13,316 nt of DNA from Spirochaetaceae bacterium (GTDB taxonomy: Bacteria; Spirochaetota; Spirochaetia; Treponematales; Treponemataceae). The notes below the pieces were generated by a model that made no database searches, was not told the origin of the DNA, and saw only the letters and a program-made list of their open reading frames with translations. Numbering within the stretch: the stretch's first letter is position 1; each line of letters starts with the position of its first letter. A program made the translations under genes and the position numbers. Location of the stretch: the NCBI GenBank assembly GCA_017646305.1, contig JAGCMR010000095.1:1-13316 (forward strand), written 5' to 3'. Shown here one piece after another: positions 6,665 through 13,278 of the stretch.

Positions 6665-7684
6665 TTGGCTCGTACAAGGCGATATAAAAAGATAGAGAAA
6701 AATGCCATGTTTTCCATCGGAAGATTCTTCGGAAGAGGTGTTTCCAAGATTGGTGGATTTTTCTCATCTATCTTTAAGGTTTTTGACAGAAAGTTGACAG
6801 TAATGCTTGTTCCTCATTCTCAAGCGAAACCCTTAAGTTTTCAGACTAATGTATTCGCCCTTGTATTTGGTATTATTCTCGTTGTGGGAATGGCTTCATC
6901 TTTCTTCTATTTTAACAAGAAGACCATTGGAGCTAATACAGAAATTTCACGTCTCCAGGATGAAAATCGAAAGACCCTGGCTAGTTTAGATGAGCTGCGG
7001 GATCAAAATAGTGATTTGATGCAGACTGCAAAGCGATTTCAGTCTTCCTTATCCCAATCTCTCTCTTTGTTGGGAATTAACCAATCCAATCAATCAAGTC
7101 GTTCTTCCATGCATGGAAGTGACTTATCTTCTCTGTTTAATTCAAATGACTTGGTTGCTGGAACTGCCAAGGAAACAGCTGATATCCAGCAGTTGATTTC
7201 TTATTTGGAAGGTGCTATTCAGCCCATTGAACAGATTGGAAAGATGTTGGAGTCTCAGGGTGCTTTGTTCTCAGAGATTCCCAGTATTTGGCCATTGAAA
7301 AATGGTGTTGGTCATATTTCCATGGAGTTTGGACAGAACAAGCATCCTATTACTGGACAATGGTATATCCACAAGGGATTAGACTTTTCTACTTGGCGTA
7401 CAGGAGACCCTGTAGTAAGCACTGCTGACGGACAGGTTGTTACTGTAGCCTTTGATACAAGCTTTGGAAATTACGTCATTGTTAAGCATAAACACGGAAT
7501 TTATACACGATATGCCCATTTGAATTCTTTTAGAGTGAAAAAAGGTGAGTATGTTGAACAGGGTCAAGTAATTGGTACTGTTGGAAATACTGGTATTACT
7601 ACTGGTCCCCACCTGCACTATGAGGTTCATATTGGATCTGATGTTGTGGATCCGGCAAAATATATCAACGTAAAGCAAAAGTAG
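6665..7684 (+). CDS. Membrane-anchored M23 (LytM-type) peptidoglycan endopeptidase
   Basis: 339 aa. Residues 1-62 are a basic cytoplasmic tail, about 63-83 a single membrane helix, 90-135 a periplasmic coiled coil, then a Ser/Asn-rich linker and the C-terminal zinc peptidase domain (about 215-335). All M23 residues are present: HKGLD (His236, Asp240), YAHL (His285) and GPHLHYE (His316, His318), so it should cut peptide cross-links in the wall. The start is TTG, chosen because GGAG at 6654-6657 is 7 bases upstream; the first in-frame ATG is 14 codons later and lacks such a site. The cytoplasmic segment LTVMLVPHS (44-52) resembles a stretch common in M23 proteins encoded beside bactofilins. It heads a four-gene operon, and a role in cell shape is inferred from the bactofilin next door. 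Confidence 0.93.
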   Translation: MARTRRYKKIEKNAMFSIGRFFGRGVSKIGGFFSSIFKVFDRKLTVMLVPHSQAKPLSFQTNVFALVFGIILVVGMASSFFYFNKKTIGANTEISRLQDENRKTLASLDELRDQNSDLMQTAKRFQSSLSQSLSLLGINQSNQSSRSSMHGSDLSSLFNSNDLVAGTAKETADIQQLISYLEGAIQPIEQIGKMLESQGALFSEIPSIWPLKNGVGHISMEFGQNKHPITGQWYIHKGLDFSTWRTGDPVVSTADGQVVTVAFDTSFGNYVIVKHKHGIYTRYAHLNSFRVKKGEYVEQGQVIGTVGNTGITTGPHLHYEVHIGSDVVDPAKYINVKQK

Positions 7685-7700
7685 TATCAATTCAATCTTC

Positions 7701-7715
7701 CCGGAAATTTTCCGG
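7701..7715. repeat. Perfect 15-base palindrome between the M23 gene and bactofilin
   Basis: CCGGAAA, one central T, TTTCCGG. As RNA it can fold into a 6-bp stem with a 3-base loop. It ends 6 bases before the bactofilin Shine-Dalgarno (7722-7727). No T run follows, so it is not an ordinary terminator. Confidence 0.6.
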
Positions 7716-7721
7716 TGTACC

Positions 7722-7727
7722 GAGGAG
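7722..7727 (+). promoter_or_regulatory. Shine-Dalgarno sequence that fixes the bactofilin start
   Basis: GAGGAG, 5 bases before the GTG at 7733. It lies inside the alternative longer frame starting at 7715, which argues against that longer start. Confidence 0.7.
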
Positions 7728-7732
7728 TGGTC

Positions 7733-8167
7733 GTGGCTTTTCGTAGCGATGATATTTCTATAAATACTTTTATTGGTTCTGGTTCGGCTGTATCTGGGAA
7801 TTTGAAAATTGCAGGCTTTATAACTATCCATGGAGACTTGGATGGAGATTTGGAAGCTACTGGTAAAGTAATTATTAGTGAGACAGCTCGTGTACGGGGC
7901 AATATTATTGCTAAGTCTGCCATTATTGGTGGAGTTGTAGAAGGTAATATTACCGCTCCTGATTTTATTCAGCTTTTTCAATCATCTTCAGTGATGGGAG
8001 ATATTTGTACTCATAGACTTGTCATGGAGGATGGTGTTCTGTTCCAGGGACATTGTATTTCTTTGGTAGATGAAACTGAATATCAGGAGGCTAGAAGTCA
8101 GCTATTAGATAAAGCTGCTATTACTTCCTCCTCCGCCTTGTTACATTCCACTAACGAGGTTCTGTAG
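7733..8167 (+). CDS. Bactofilin (polymer-forming cytoskeletal protein)
   Basis: 144 aa. Residues about 10-110 form the bactofilin beta-helix, with the repeating hydrophobic/Gly pattern seen in FIGSGSAVSGNLKIAG, GDLDGDLEATGKVII and GNIIAKSAIIGGVVEGNI. The N-terminus is short and the C-terminal tail of about 35 residues is non-helix-repeat. Bactofilins polymerise without nucleotide and place wall enzymes; in Helicobacter and Leptospira they set cell shape or helical pitch. The frame opens at GTG 7715, but GAGGAG (7722-7727) lies 5 bases before a GTG at 7733. That start (AFRSDD...) is therefore preferred, and the upstream GTG would place the palindrome's last base inside the gene. It lies 48 bases after the M23 gene and 2 bases before the next gene. 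It likely recruits the M23 enzyme. Confidence 0.92.
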   Translation: MAFRSDDISINTFIGSGSAVSGNLKIAGFITIHGDLDGDLEATGKVIISETARVRGNIIAKSAIIGGVVEGNITAPDFIQLFQSSSVMGDICTHRLVMEDGVLFQGHCISLVDETEYQEARSQLLDKAAITSSSALLHSTNEVL

Positions 8168-8169
8168 TC

Positions 8170-8706
8170 ATGGCACAAATCGATTCCTTGCAGTCCTCCC
8201 TTCATCTTTCGTCAATAGGAACTGCAGGAGCCGCTGCCGCAAATTCTGGTAATAAAAGTGCAAAGACTGAAAAGCCTGTAGCGAAAAAAAGTCGCTTTGC
8301 TTCCATGGTGGAGCAAAAAGTGGCGGAAAATCAGATGATTTCTGCTGGCTTGCCTCCAGAAATTGCGGGAATGGAGTTTGAGGATGCCTTGGTCTATTTG
8401 AAGGATAAGGCTGACTTGGCTTCCGATGTGGCAAAGGCTGATTTTAATTTGGAGTCTTTTAAATCCTATCGCAAGGCTATAGGAGATTTGATTCGATTCA
8501 TTGTTCACACAAATTATGAGGTAAAAATGAATATCCGTCGTCGTCCTAGTAAGCGATTTAAAACGGAAAAATTTTACCTGATAAATATTGTTGATGAAAA
8601 AATAGATAAACTTGCTTCCGATATTCTGGCAAATCATTTGGAAACAATGCAGATTTTGGTACGTATTGATGAAATAAACGGAATACTGGTAGACTTAATA
8701 ATGTAG
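8170..8706 (+). CDS. YaaR-like protein (DUF327)
   Basis: 178 aa, soluble. Residues 1-40 are an Ala/Ser/Lys low-complexity lead. The DUF327 helical domain covers about 60-178 and ends in the family's typical close: LINIVDEKIDKLASDI, then VRIDEINGILVDLIM. It matches the Bacillus YaaR ending (ERIGEIKGLLINLY) in spacing and chemistry. A basic patch RRRPSKRFKTEK (123-134) lies mid-domain. The molecular function of the family is unknown. In Bacillus yaaR is close to yaaT (ricT), and here ricT follows by 10 bases, so a shared role is likely. The ATG at 8170 is 2 bases after the bactofilin stop, with GAGG about 10 bases upstream. At 178 aa it is a little longer than the Bacillus protein because of the N-terminal lead. 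Confidence 0.88.
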   Translation: MAQIDSLQSSLHLSSIGTAGAAAANSGNKSAKTEKPVAKKSRFASMVEQKVAENQMISAGLPPEIAGMEFEDALVYLKDKADLASDVAKADFNLESFKSYRKAIGDLIRFIVHTNYEVKMNIRRRPSKRFKTEKFYLINIVDEKIDKLASDILANHLETMQILVRIDEINGILVDLIM

Positions 8707-8716
8707 GTAGGTTTTT

Positions 8717-9649
8717 ATGAGAGACTATTTTGAAAACGATATAGATAGACTTGCTGAGGATGATTTTTCCGACTTGGAGGATCATGAGGCTCATGAGGTG
8801 GATGTATCCCCAGAGGATTTTGTCTATCCTGAGCGACTATTCCGTCTGAAATTGGAGTATTCCTGCGAGGGGCTGTACGCAACAGCTCCTGAAGGAATGG
8901 AGCTTTGTGGTGGTGATTACGTTATCATTCCCACCAAATATGGCAAGGATTATGCTCGTGTTATGGGACCTGTTTCCCAGCCAGTGGGAATTAAGCCTTC
9001 TGATATTATTGCCATTGATAGAAAAGCCAATGACGAAGACATGGCTAAGGCAGAAACTCTGAAAGAAAAGGAAGGCTCTGCCTTTAAGATTTTTCAGGAA
9101 AAGGCTGCAAACCACAAGCTGGATATGAAGCTGATTGCTGTGCATTATCTTTTGGAAGAGCAAAAGGTTTTGTTCTTCTTTAGTGCAGACAAGCGGGTGG
9201 ATTTCCGGGAATTGGTAAAGGATTTGGTGTCTGTATTCAAGATGCGCATTGAACTGCGGCAGATTGGTGTGCGAGATGAGCCTAGAATCACTGGTGGCTT
9301 GGGTATTTGTGGACGGCCTTATTGCTGTCATTCTGTGTCCGATAAGCTAAAGCCCGTGTCTATTCGCATGGCAAAGGATCAGAATCTTTCACTGAATTCA
9401 ATGAAGATTTCTGGTCAGTGTGGTAGACTTTTGTGTTGTCTTTCTTACGAATACGATTGGTATGCTGATGCTCGGAAAAAGATGCCTGGAGAAGGCTTGC
9501 GATTCTTTTATGATGGAACTAATTTCAAAGTAATTGAAGTAAATCCTTTGGCTTCTAGTGTAAAGCTCTTTGGAGAAGATGGTCGTATTATTGAATTGGA
9601 GTCATCACGGTTTATTTTACAAGAAGGACGATGGAAAATTAAACAATAA
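8717..9649 (+). CDS. ricT: RicT/YaaT-like PSP1 domain protein
   Basis: 310 aa, cytoplasmic. The PSP1 C-terminal domain is clear, with GGLGICGRPYCCHSV (193-207), MAKDQNLSLN and ISGQCGRLLCCLSYE (231-245). The six cysteines C198, C203, C204, C235, C240 and C241 match the segment that supplies iron-sulphur ligands in Bacillus RicT. There RicT works with RicA and RicF, and with RNase Y, in mRNA processing and in development. Residues 1-35 are an unusual acidic extension (15 Asp/Glu) ahead of the normal family start near FRLKLEY. The ATG follows the yaaR stop by 10 bases. It is the last gene of the operon, ended by the inverted repeat at 9667-9698. No ricA or ricF is in the window. Confidence 0.93.
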   Translation: MRDYFENDIDRLAEDDFSDLEDHEAHEVDVSPEDFVYPERLFRLKLEYSCEGLYATAPEGMELCGGDYVIIPTKYGKDYARVMGPVSQPVGIKPSDIIAIDRKANDEDMAKAETLKEKEGSAFKIFQEKAANHKLDMKLIAVHYLLEEQKVLFFFSADKRVDFRELVKDLVSVFKMRIELRQIGVRDEPRITGGLGICGRPYCCHSVSDKLKPVSIRMAKDQNLSLNSMKISGQCGRLLCCLSYEYDWYADARKKMPGEGLRFFYDGTNFKVIEVNPLASSVKLFGEDGRIIELESSRFILQEGRWKIKQ

Positions 9650-9666
9650 ATAATTTGTAAGCAATC

Positions 9667-9698
9667 CAATGAAGTGTACCCTCGGGTACACTTCATTG
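9667..9698 (+). terminator. Terminator hairpin after ricT
   Basis: CAATGAAGTGTACCC (9667-9681) and GGGTACACTTCATTG (9684-9698) are perfect 15-base arms with 2 bases between them (14 bp with a 4-base loop in practice). TTTAT follows on the plus strand. The T run is short, but stem and place fit a terminator, shared with the convergent methyltransferase gene that ends at 9710. Confidence 0.8.
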
Positions 9699-9709
9699 TT
9701 TATGGGGTC

Positions 9710-10444
9710 TTAAGCCTTTATAACGCAGATAAGGTTTGGACTAGATTCTGGTACAAAGGGATGTTTGGTAAAATCACTATAAAATTTTACTTCATGAAAT
9801 CCTGTATCCAGAGCGAGTTCTTCCACATCCTGAGAGGCAAGGGGATACACTGGTTGGTAGTTGCGTACTGTTACCAATCTTCCATTGCTGGTTTCCACCT
9901 GCTGCAACATTCGTGTTCCATTGTCATCAGTAATGAGCTTTGTATAGAGCTTTGAACGAATGCTTTCAGAAACAGGAAGGTTTCCCACCTGCTGACAGGT
10001 ATAATAGGGATAGTTGGGAATTTGCAGGATAAAGTATCCGTTGGGAGCAATTAAATCCCTACAATCTTGGAAAAACTTTTCCATTTGAGAGGCATTTGGA
10101 ATAGGTGGGAGCCTGTTGTTGATACAGGAAATCAGGTTATAAAATCCTTTTCCAAGATATTGTGCCATTTCGAGAATGGTCATTTGGAAGAACCGAATAG
10201 AGCACCCTGGTCGTCGGTGGCGTCGTGTTGCAGATTCCAGTAAGCCTGGAATATGATCGATTCCTGTTACATTACAATTATGGCGAGATAGATGATGTTC
10301 AAAGGCACCAGTTCCACAACCAATACTGAGGACCTTTGGCTCAATTGTAAAAGAGCTTAAAATCTCCTCATAAAACATTTTTTGCTCAGATGAGACGGGA
10401 AATAGCTCATCGTAGTATTCGAGAATATTTTCCATGGAGTCCAT
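9710..10444 (-). CDS. Class I SAM-dependent methyltransferase, substrate unknown
   Basis: 244 aa, soluble. The Rossmann-type methyltransferase core is shown by motif I VLSIGCGTGAFEHHL (38-52) and the acidic end of strand 2 in GIDHIP (Asp63). Motif IV appears as FYNLISCINNRLPPI (101-115), and LIAPNGYFILQIPN (131-144) is the post-motif strand. The C-terminal half (about 145-240) has a beta sheet ending in a VxFYSDF segment, as in small-molecule or unassigned methyltransferases; the substrate cannot be named. The ATG at 10444 lies only 7 bases after a TATAAT. No Shine-Dalgarno is visible, so the mRNA may be leaderless. An ATG three codons in is the alternative. It is a single gene, convergent with ricT and divergent from the MATE gene. 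Confidence 0.88.
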   Translation of the reverse strand: MDSMENILEYYDELFPVSSEQKMFYEEILSSFTIEPKVLSIGCGTGAFEHHLSRHNCNVTGIDHIPGLLESATRRHRRPGCSIRFFQMTILEMAQYLGKGFYNLISCINNRLPPIPNASQMEKFFQDCRDLIAPNGYFILQIPNYPYYTCQQVGNLPVSESIRSKLYTKLITDDNGTRMLQQVETSNGRLVTVRNYQPVYPLASQDVEELALDTGFHEVKFYSDFTKHPFVPESSPNLICVIKA

Positions 10445-10451
10445 TCTAGAG

Positions 10452-10480
10452 ATTATAACAGATGTGTTTAAATTTGCCCA
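10452..10480 (-). promoter_or_regulatory. Predicted extended -10 promoter of the methyltransferase gene
   Basis: The minus strand shows TGTTATAAT (10460-10452), an exact -10 with the extended TGn. TGGGCA at 10480-10475 is a weak -35 at a 17-base spacing. The expected transcript start falls on or next to the ATG at 10444. Confidence 0.65.
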
Positions 10481-10594
10481 TGGAAAAAAAAGGTTCTGAG
10501 GTTAAATAAAATCAAATTGATACATTTTTAAAAATAACTTGTATTTTTAGAGATTTTATTCAGTAAAATTATATTTTTTATATAAAAAAATCTC
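10481..10594. other. AT-rich divergent intergenic region
   Basis: No gene seen. On the plus strand TTGATA (10517-10522), 17 bases, TGTATT (10540-10545) is a candidate MATE promoter. TTTTTTATATAAAAAA (10574-10589) is a perfect AT palindrome. A second possible MATE promoter, TTGACT at 10595 then 17 bases then TTTTGT, ends 7 bases before the ATG, but its -10 is poor. Confidence 0.4.
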
Positions 10595-10630
10595 TTGACT
10601 ATTTTAGTACAAAGTGATTTTGTGGTGTGC

Positions 10631-12025
10631 ATGAATAGCCTTGTGAATCCCCCAAAGAGCCTCTTTGGTCCCCTTCATTTTTACAAAAAAGCTTTGTTGA
10701 TTGCCCTGCCAGTAATGGGTCAGCTATTGATTCAAAACATGGTTTCACTTATCGATAACTTTATGGTGGCGGGATTGGGAGATGTGAAGATGTCTGGTGT
10801 GAATATTGCTGGACAAATCAACTTCATCTTTTTGGTCTTTATCAATGCCATATGTATTTCTGGGGGAATCTTTATTTCCCAGTATAATGGTGCTAAGAAT
10901 AGCCAGGGAATGCAGCAGGCATATCGATTCAAATTAATTATTGGAATTATTGCCGGAACTTTTTACACCTGTGTCTGTATTTTTTTTCCACGACCCTTTC
11001 TTTCTTTAATGGTACATGGAAATGCCGCCAGCGATGAGATTATAACGGAGGGAGTTCGGTATATGCGGATGCTGGCTCCCTCTTGGCTACCAGCTGTTAT
11101 AGCCACAACCACTGGTACTTCCCTGCGAGAAATGGGGAAGGTAAAGCCCCCACTACTGATTTCCGTTACTGCCACCTGTGTAAATACTTTTTTTAACTGG
11201 ATACTCATTTATGGGAATCTTGGTGCACCACGGTTAGAAACTTCTGGTGCTGCCATTGCTACAGTAATTGCCCGTCTTACAGAAATGTCTATTTTTTTGC
11301 TGTATATCAAGAAGGTTCAGCCCCCCTTCGTTTTTAAAATCATTCATTTCTTTCAGGTAAACTGGAAGCTTTTCCTCAGTATTTTACGAAAATCAGGCTT
11401 GATTCTTATTTCTGAAATGTCCTGGGTTTTGTCAGAGACAGTAACTACTGCCTTGTACAATAGCCGTGGTGGAGCAGAGGTAGTGTCTGGCATGGCTGCT
11501 GGTTTTGCCATTGCTAATTTGTTCTTTGTGTGCTTTAACGGAATTGGTACGGCTACAGGAGTAATTCTTGGAGGTACCTTGGGAGCAAACCGTCTTGATG
11601 AGGCTCGAACCCAAAAGACCTGGTTAATGTCGGGCTCCTTTGTGTTTGGCTTTTTTGGTACGTTGATAGGATGCATCGCCGTACTGATTGTGCCTGTGGT
11701 GTTTGGAAATTTAAGTGCTTCCGCCCAAAGTGTTACTCGTGGCTTGGTGCTTTTGAATGCTGCCTACATGCCAACCTGGGCCTTTATTAATGCTCAATTT
11801 GCTGTTTCCCGCACTGGAGGGGATGCGGTGCTAGGGGCAAAGGTGGATTTGATTGTCAATTGTCTTATGGTGGTACCAGGGATGTTTTTACTAACAAGGT
11901 TTACTAATATGGGCCCAGTAGCGTTATACGGTGTCATTAAGCTGACTGATGGAGCAAAAATTGCTGGTTGCGCTATTGGGTTAAAGAAGGAACGGTGGGT
12001 TCGTAATCTGACTATTCAAGAATAA
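10631..12025 (+). CDS. MATE-family multidrug/Na+ or H+ antiporter
   Basis: 464 aa, an inner-membrane efflux protein with about 12 hydrophobic segments in two halves. The N-half opens with the standard MATE run ALPVMGQLLIQNMVSLIDNF, then VNIAGQINFIF and GGIFISQYNGAK. The second half repeats the pattern: SGLILISEMSWVLSE, GIGTATGVILGGTLGANR and NAAYMPTWAFINAQF. MATE proteins expel cationic drugs or metabolites using an ion gradient; the substrate here is unknown. The frame opens at a TTG at 10595, but that TTG is the start of a TTGACT -35-like element and adds 12 unremarkable residues. The ATG at 10631 gives the usual N-terminus. No clear Shine-Dalgarno is seen. It is a single gene, ended by the 12033-12087 terminator. 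Confidence 0.92.
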   Translation: MNSLVNPPKSLFGPLHFYKKALLIALPVMGQLLIQNMVSLIDNFMVAGLGDVKMSGVNIAGQINFIFLVFINAICISGGIFISQYNGAKNSQGMQQAYRFKLIIGIIAGTFYTCVCIFFPRPFLSLMVHGNAASDEIITEGVRYMRMLAPSWLPAVIATTTGTSLREMGKVKPPLLISVTATCVNTFFNWILIYGNLGAPRLETSGAAIATVIARLTEMSIFLLYIKKVQPPFVFKIIHFFQVNWKLFLSILRKSGLILISEMSWVLSETVTTALYNSRGGAEVVSGMAAGFAIANLFFVCFNGIGTATGVILGGTLGANRLDEARTQKTWLMSGSFVFGFFGTLIGCIAVLIVPVVFGNLSASAQSVTRGLVLLNAAYMPTWAFINAQFAVSRTGGDAVLGAKVDLIVNCLMVVPGMFLLTRFTNMGPVALYGVIKLTDGAKIAGCAIGLKKERWVRNLTIQE

Positions 12026-12032
12026 AATAAAA

Positions 12033-12087
12033 AGGCTTCCCGAAAGGCTGTGAAATCCACTGAATTTCTGGGAAGCCTATTTTTATT
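12033..12087. terminator. Bidirectional terminator between MATE and the sugar kinase
   Basis: AGGCTTCCC (12033-12041) pairs with GGGAAGCCT (12070-12078). Inside, GAAA and TTTC can extend the stem past one bulged base. On the plus strand ATTTTTATT follows; on the minus strand TTTTTATTTT follows. It therefore serves both convergent genes. Confidence 0.85.
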
Positions 12088-12110
12088 AAAAGTGATTTAT
12101 TGCAATCAGA

Positions 12111-13226
12111 TTATACTTTCAAATCATGGATAAAGGCAGTGATAATGTCCCACTGGCTATCCATGGACTTCATCAAGGCGATTTGTGTTCTAGCCCGAAC
12201 AAGATTGTGCTCAGGATAGTCGGTGTGGTAGTACACGTCTCCATTGATGTAGTCGGTAAGCATGCGCACTGCCATGATTTGAGTAATTGCTCGACCAGAT
12301 TCTGCCAGCAGGCTCTTTTCGTAGTCGGAAAGGAAGGCTCCAGCCTTGGAGTAATATCCTCCGATAAGGGCACGGAACACATTGAAGTTAAAGGTTACCT
12401 TGGATAAATCCTTTTCGTCCTCAGCAGCAGTATTGGTGGCGGTACGAATCATGTCTCCTGTGTCAAAGAGTACAGTTCCGGGCATAACGGTATCTAGGTC
12501 AATGACGCAAAGTGCTTCTCCTGTTTTTTCATCAAAAAGGATGTTGTTCAGCTTGGTGTCGTTGTGGGTAATGCCTTCTCGGAGCTTGCCAGAAGCAAGG
12601 CCATCGCTCAAAACCATTCCTCTCTGTCTATTTGCTTCAAGAAAATCAAGTTCAGCCTGAGCAGAGGCCTTTCGTCCTACAGGATCTCGTGCAAGAGCAT
12701 CATCCAGCTGCTGGTAACGCAGGTGCATGTCGTGGAACCGTGGAATGGTGTCAAAGAGGCGGGGGCCATTGTAGCTGGCTAATCGATTTTGGAATTCACC
12801 GATGGTTTGTCCTAACTGCTGAGCAAGGGTGGTGCTATCCAAAATTTCGTAGGTGGTAACATTTTCCACAAAGAGATAGGTGCGCCAATAGTTTCCTTGG
12901 GCATCTAGATGGAATAATTTGCCGTCCTTGCAGGGAACTAGAGTGAGGGTTCTGCGGGAAATGTCCTCTAGTCCCTCTTTTTTGTAGGAATCCCGTAGGA
13001 AATCGGTAACTGCAGAAATATTTGCCACAACCTGATCTGGCTGCTTGAACACATCCTTGTTAATACGCTGGTGAGTGTAGCGCACCTGTGCTCCCCCCTG
13101 ACTAAAGGTGGAGCGATAGGTATTGTTGATATGTCCGTTGCCTAAAGGTTTGCAGGATACAAGGTCGCCGTAAATGGCAAAGTGGGAAATGACGTCAAAA
13201 ATCTCTTTTTCTTGGATTGCATTCAT
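12111..13226 (-). CDS. NahK-like sugar 1-kinase (N-acetylhexosamine kinase family, aminoglycoside phosphotransferase fold)
   Basis: 371 aa, soluble. The sequence follows Bifidobacterium N-acetylhexosamine 1-kinase along its length. GNGHINNTY (29-37) is the nucleotide loop and TIGEFQNRL/FDTIPRFHD lies mid-protein. GITHNDTKLNNILFD (218-232) carries catalytic Asp223 and Asn228. CVIDLDTVMPG (240-250) holds the metal-binding aspartates. FDTGDMIRTATNTAAEDEKDLSK and DYPEHNLVRARTQIAL close the match. The likely reaction is ATP-dependent 1-phosphorylation of GlcNAc or GalNAc, feeding amino-sugar use; substrate choice is inferred. The frame is open to the window edge, and a TTG at 13262 is part of a TTGACT promoter element. 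The ATG at 13226 matches the family N-terminus, so I choose it. No Shine-Dalgarno is seen. Any partner genes would lie beyond the right edge. Confidence 0.9.
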   Translation of the reverse strand: MNAIQEKEIFDVISHFAIYGDLVSCKPLGNGHINNTYRSTFSQGGAQVRYTHQRINKDVFKQPDQVVANISAVTDFLRDSYKKEGLEDISRRTLTLVPCKDGKLFHLDAQGNYWRTYLFVENVTTYEILDSTTLAQQLGQTIGEFQNRLASYNGPRLFDTIPRFHDMHLRYQQLDDALARDPVGRKASAQAELDFLEANRQRGMVLSDGLASGKLREGITHNDTKLNNILFDEKTGEALCVIDLDTVMPGTVLFDTGDMIRTATNTAAEDEKDLSKVTFNFNVFRALIGGYYSKAGAFLSDYEKSLLAESGRAITQIMAVRMLTDYINGDVYYHTDYPEHNLVRARTQIALMKSMDSQWDIITAFIHDLKV

Positions 13227-13233
13227 ACTGGGA

Positions 13234-13262
13234 ATTAAACCACAGTGAACAGTCCAAGTCAA
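13234..13262 (-). promoter_or_regulatory. Predicted promoter of the NahK-like gene
   Basis: The minus strand shows TTGACT (13262-13257), 17 bases, TTTAAT (13239-13234). Each hexamer has 5 of 6 consensus bases. The -10 ends 7 bases before the ATG at 13226, so the mRNA would be leaderless or nearly so. Confidence 0.6.
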
Positions 13263-13278
13263 GGTGAATTCTTTAGGG

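Noticed and set aside
7379..7981. 200-codon open frame on the minus strand, antisense to the M23 and bactofilin genes
   Set aside because: Its protein is Asn/Ser/Ile-rich with no recognisable domain, it crosses two well-supported genes, and no ribosome site or promoter is evident. It is a shadow of their codon use.
8837..9331. 164-codon open frame antisense to ricT
   Set aside because: No domain, low-complexity composition, fully opposite a conserved gene.
10500..10594. AT-rich stretch with a TTTTTTATATAAAAAA palindrome as a possible origin or attachment site
   Set aside because: No DnaA-box cluster, no flanking repeats and no integrase gene nearby. It fits a divergent promoter region.
10595..10630. 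MATE start at the TTG of 10595
   Set aside because: The TTG is the first half of TTGACT, a -35-like box, and the 12 added residues do not look like a MATE N-terminus.
12382..12660. Plus-strand open frame opposite the NahK-like gene
   Set aside because: The opposite strand is conserved along its whole length, and this frame has no domain or ribosome site.
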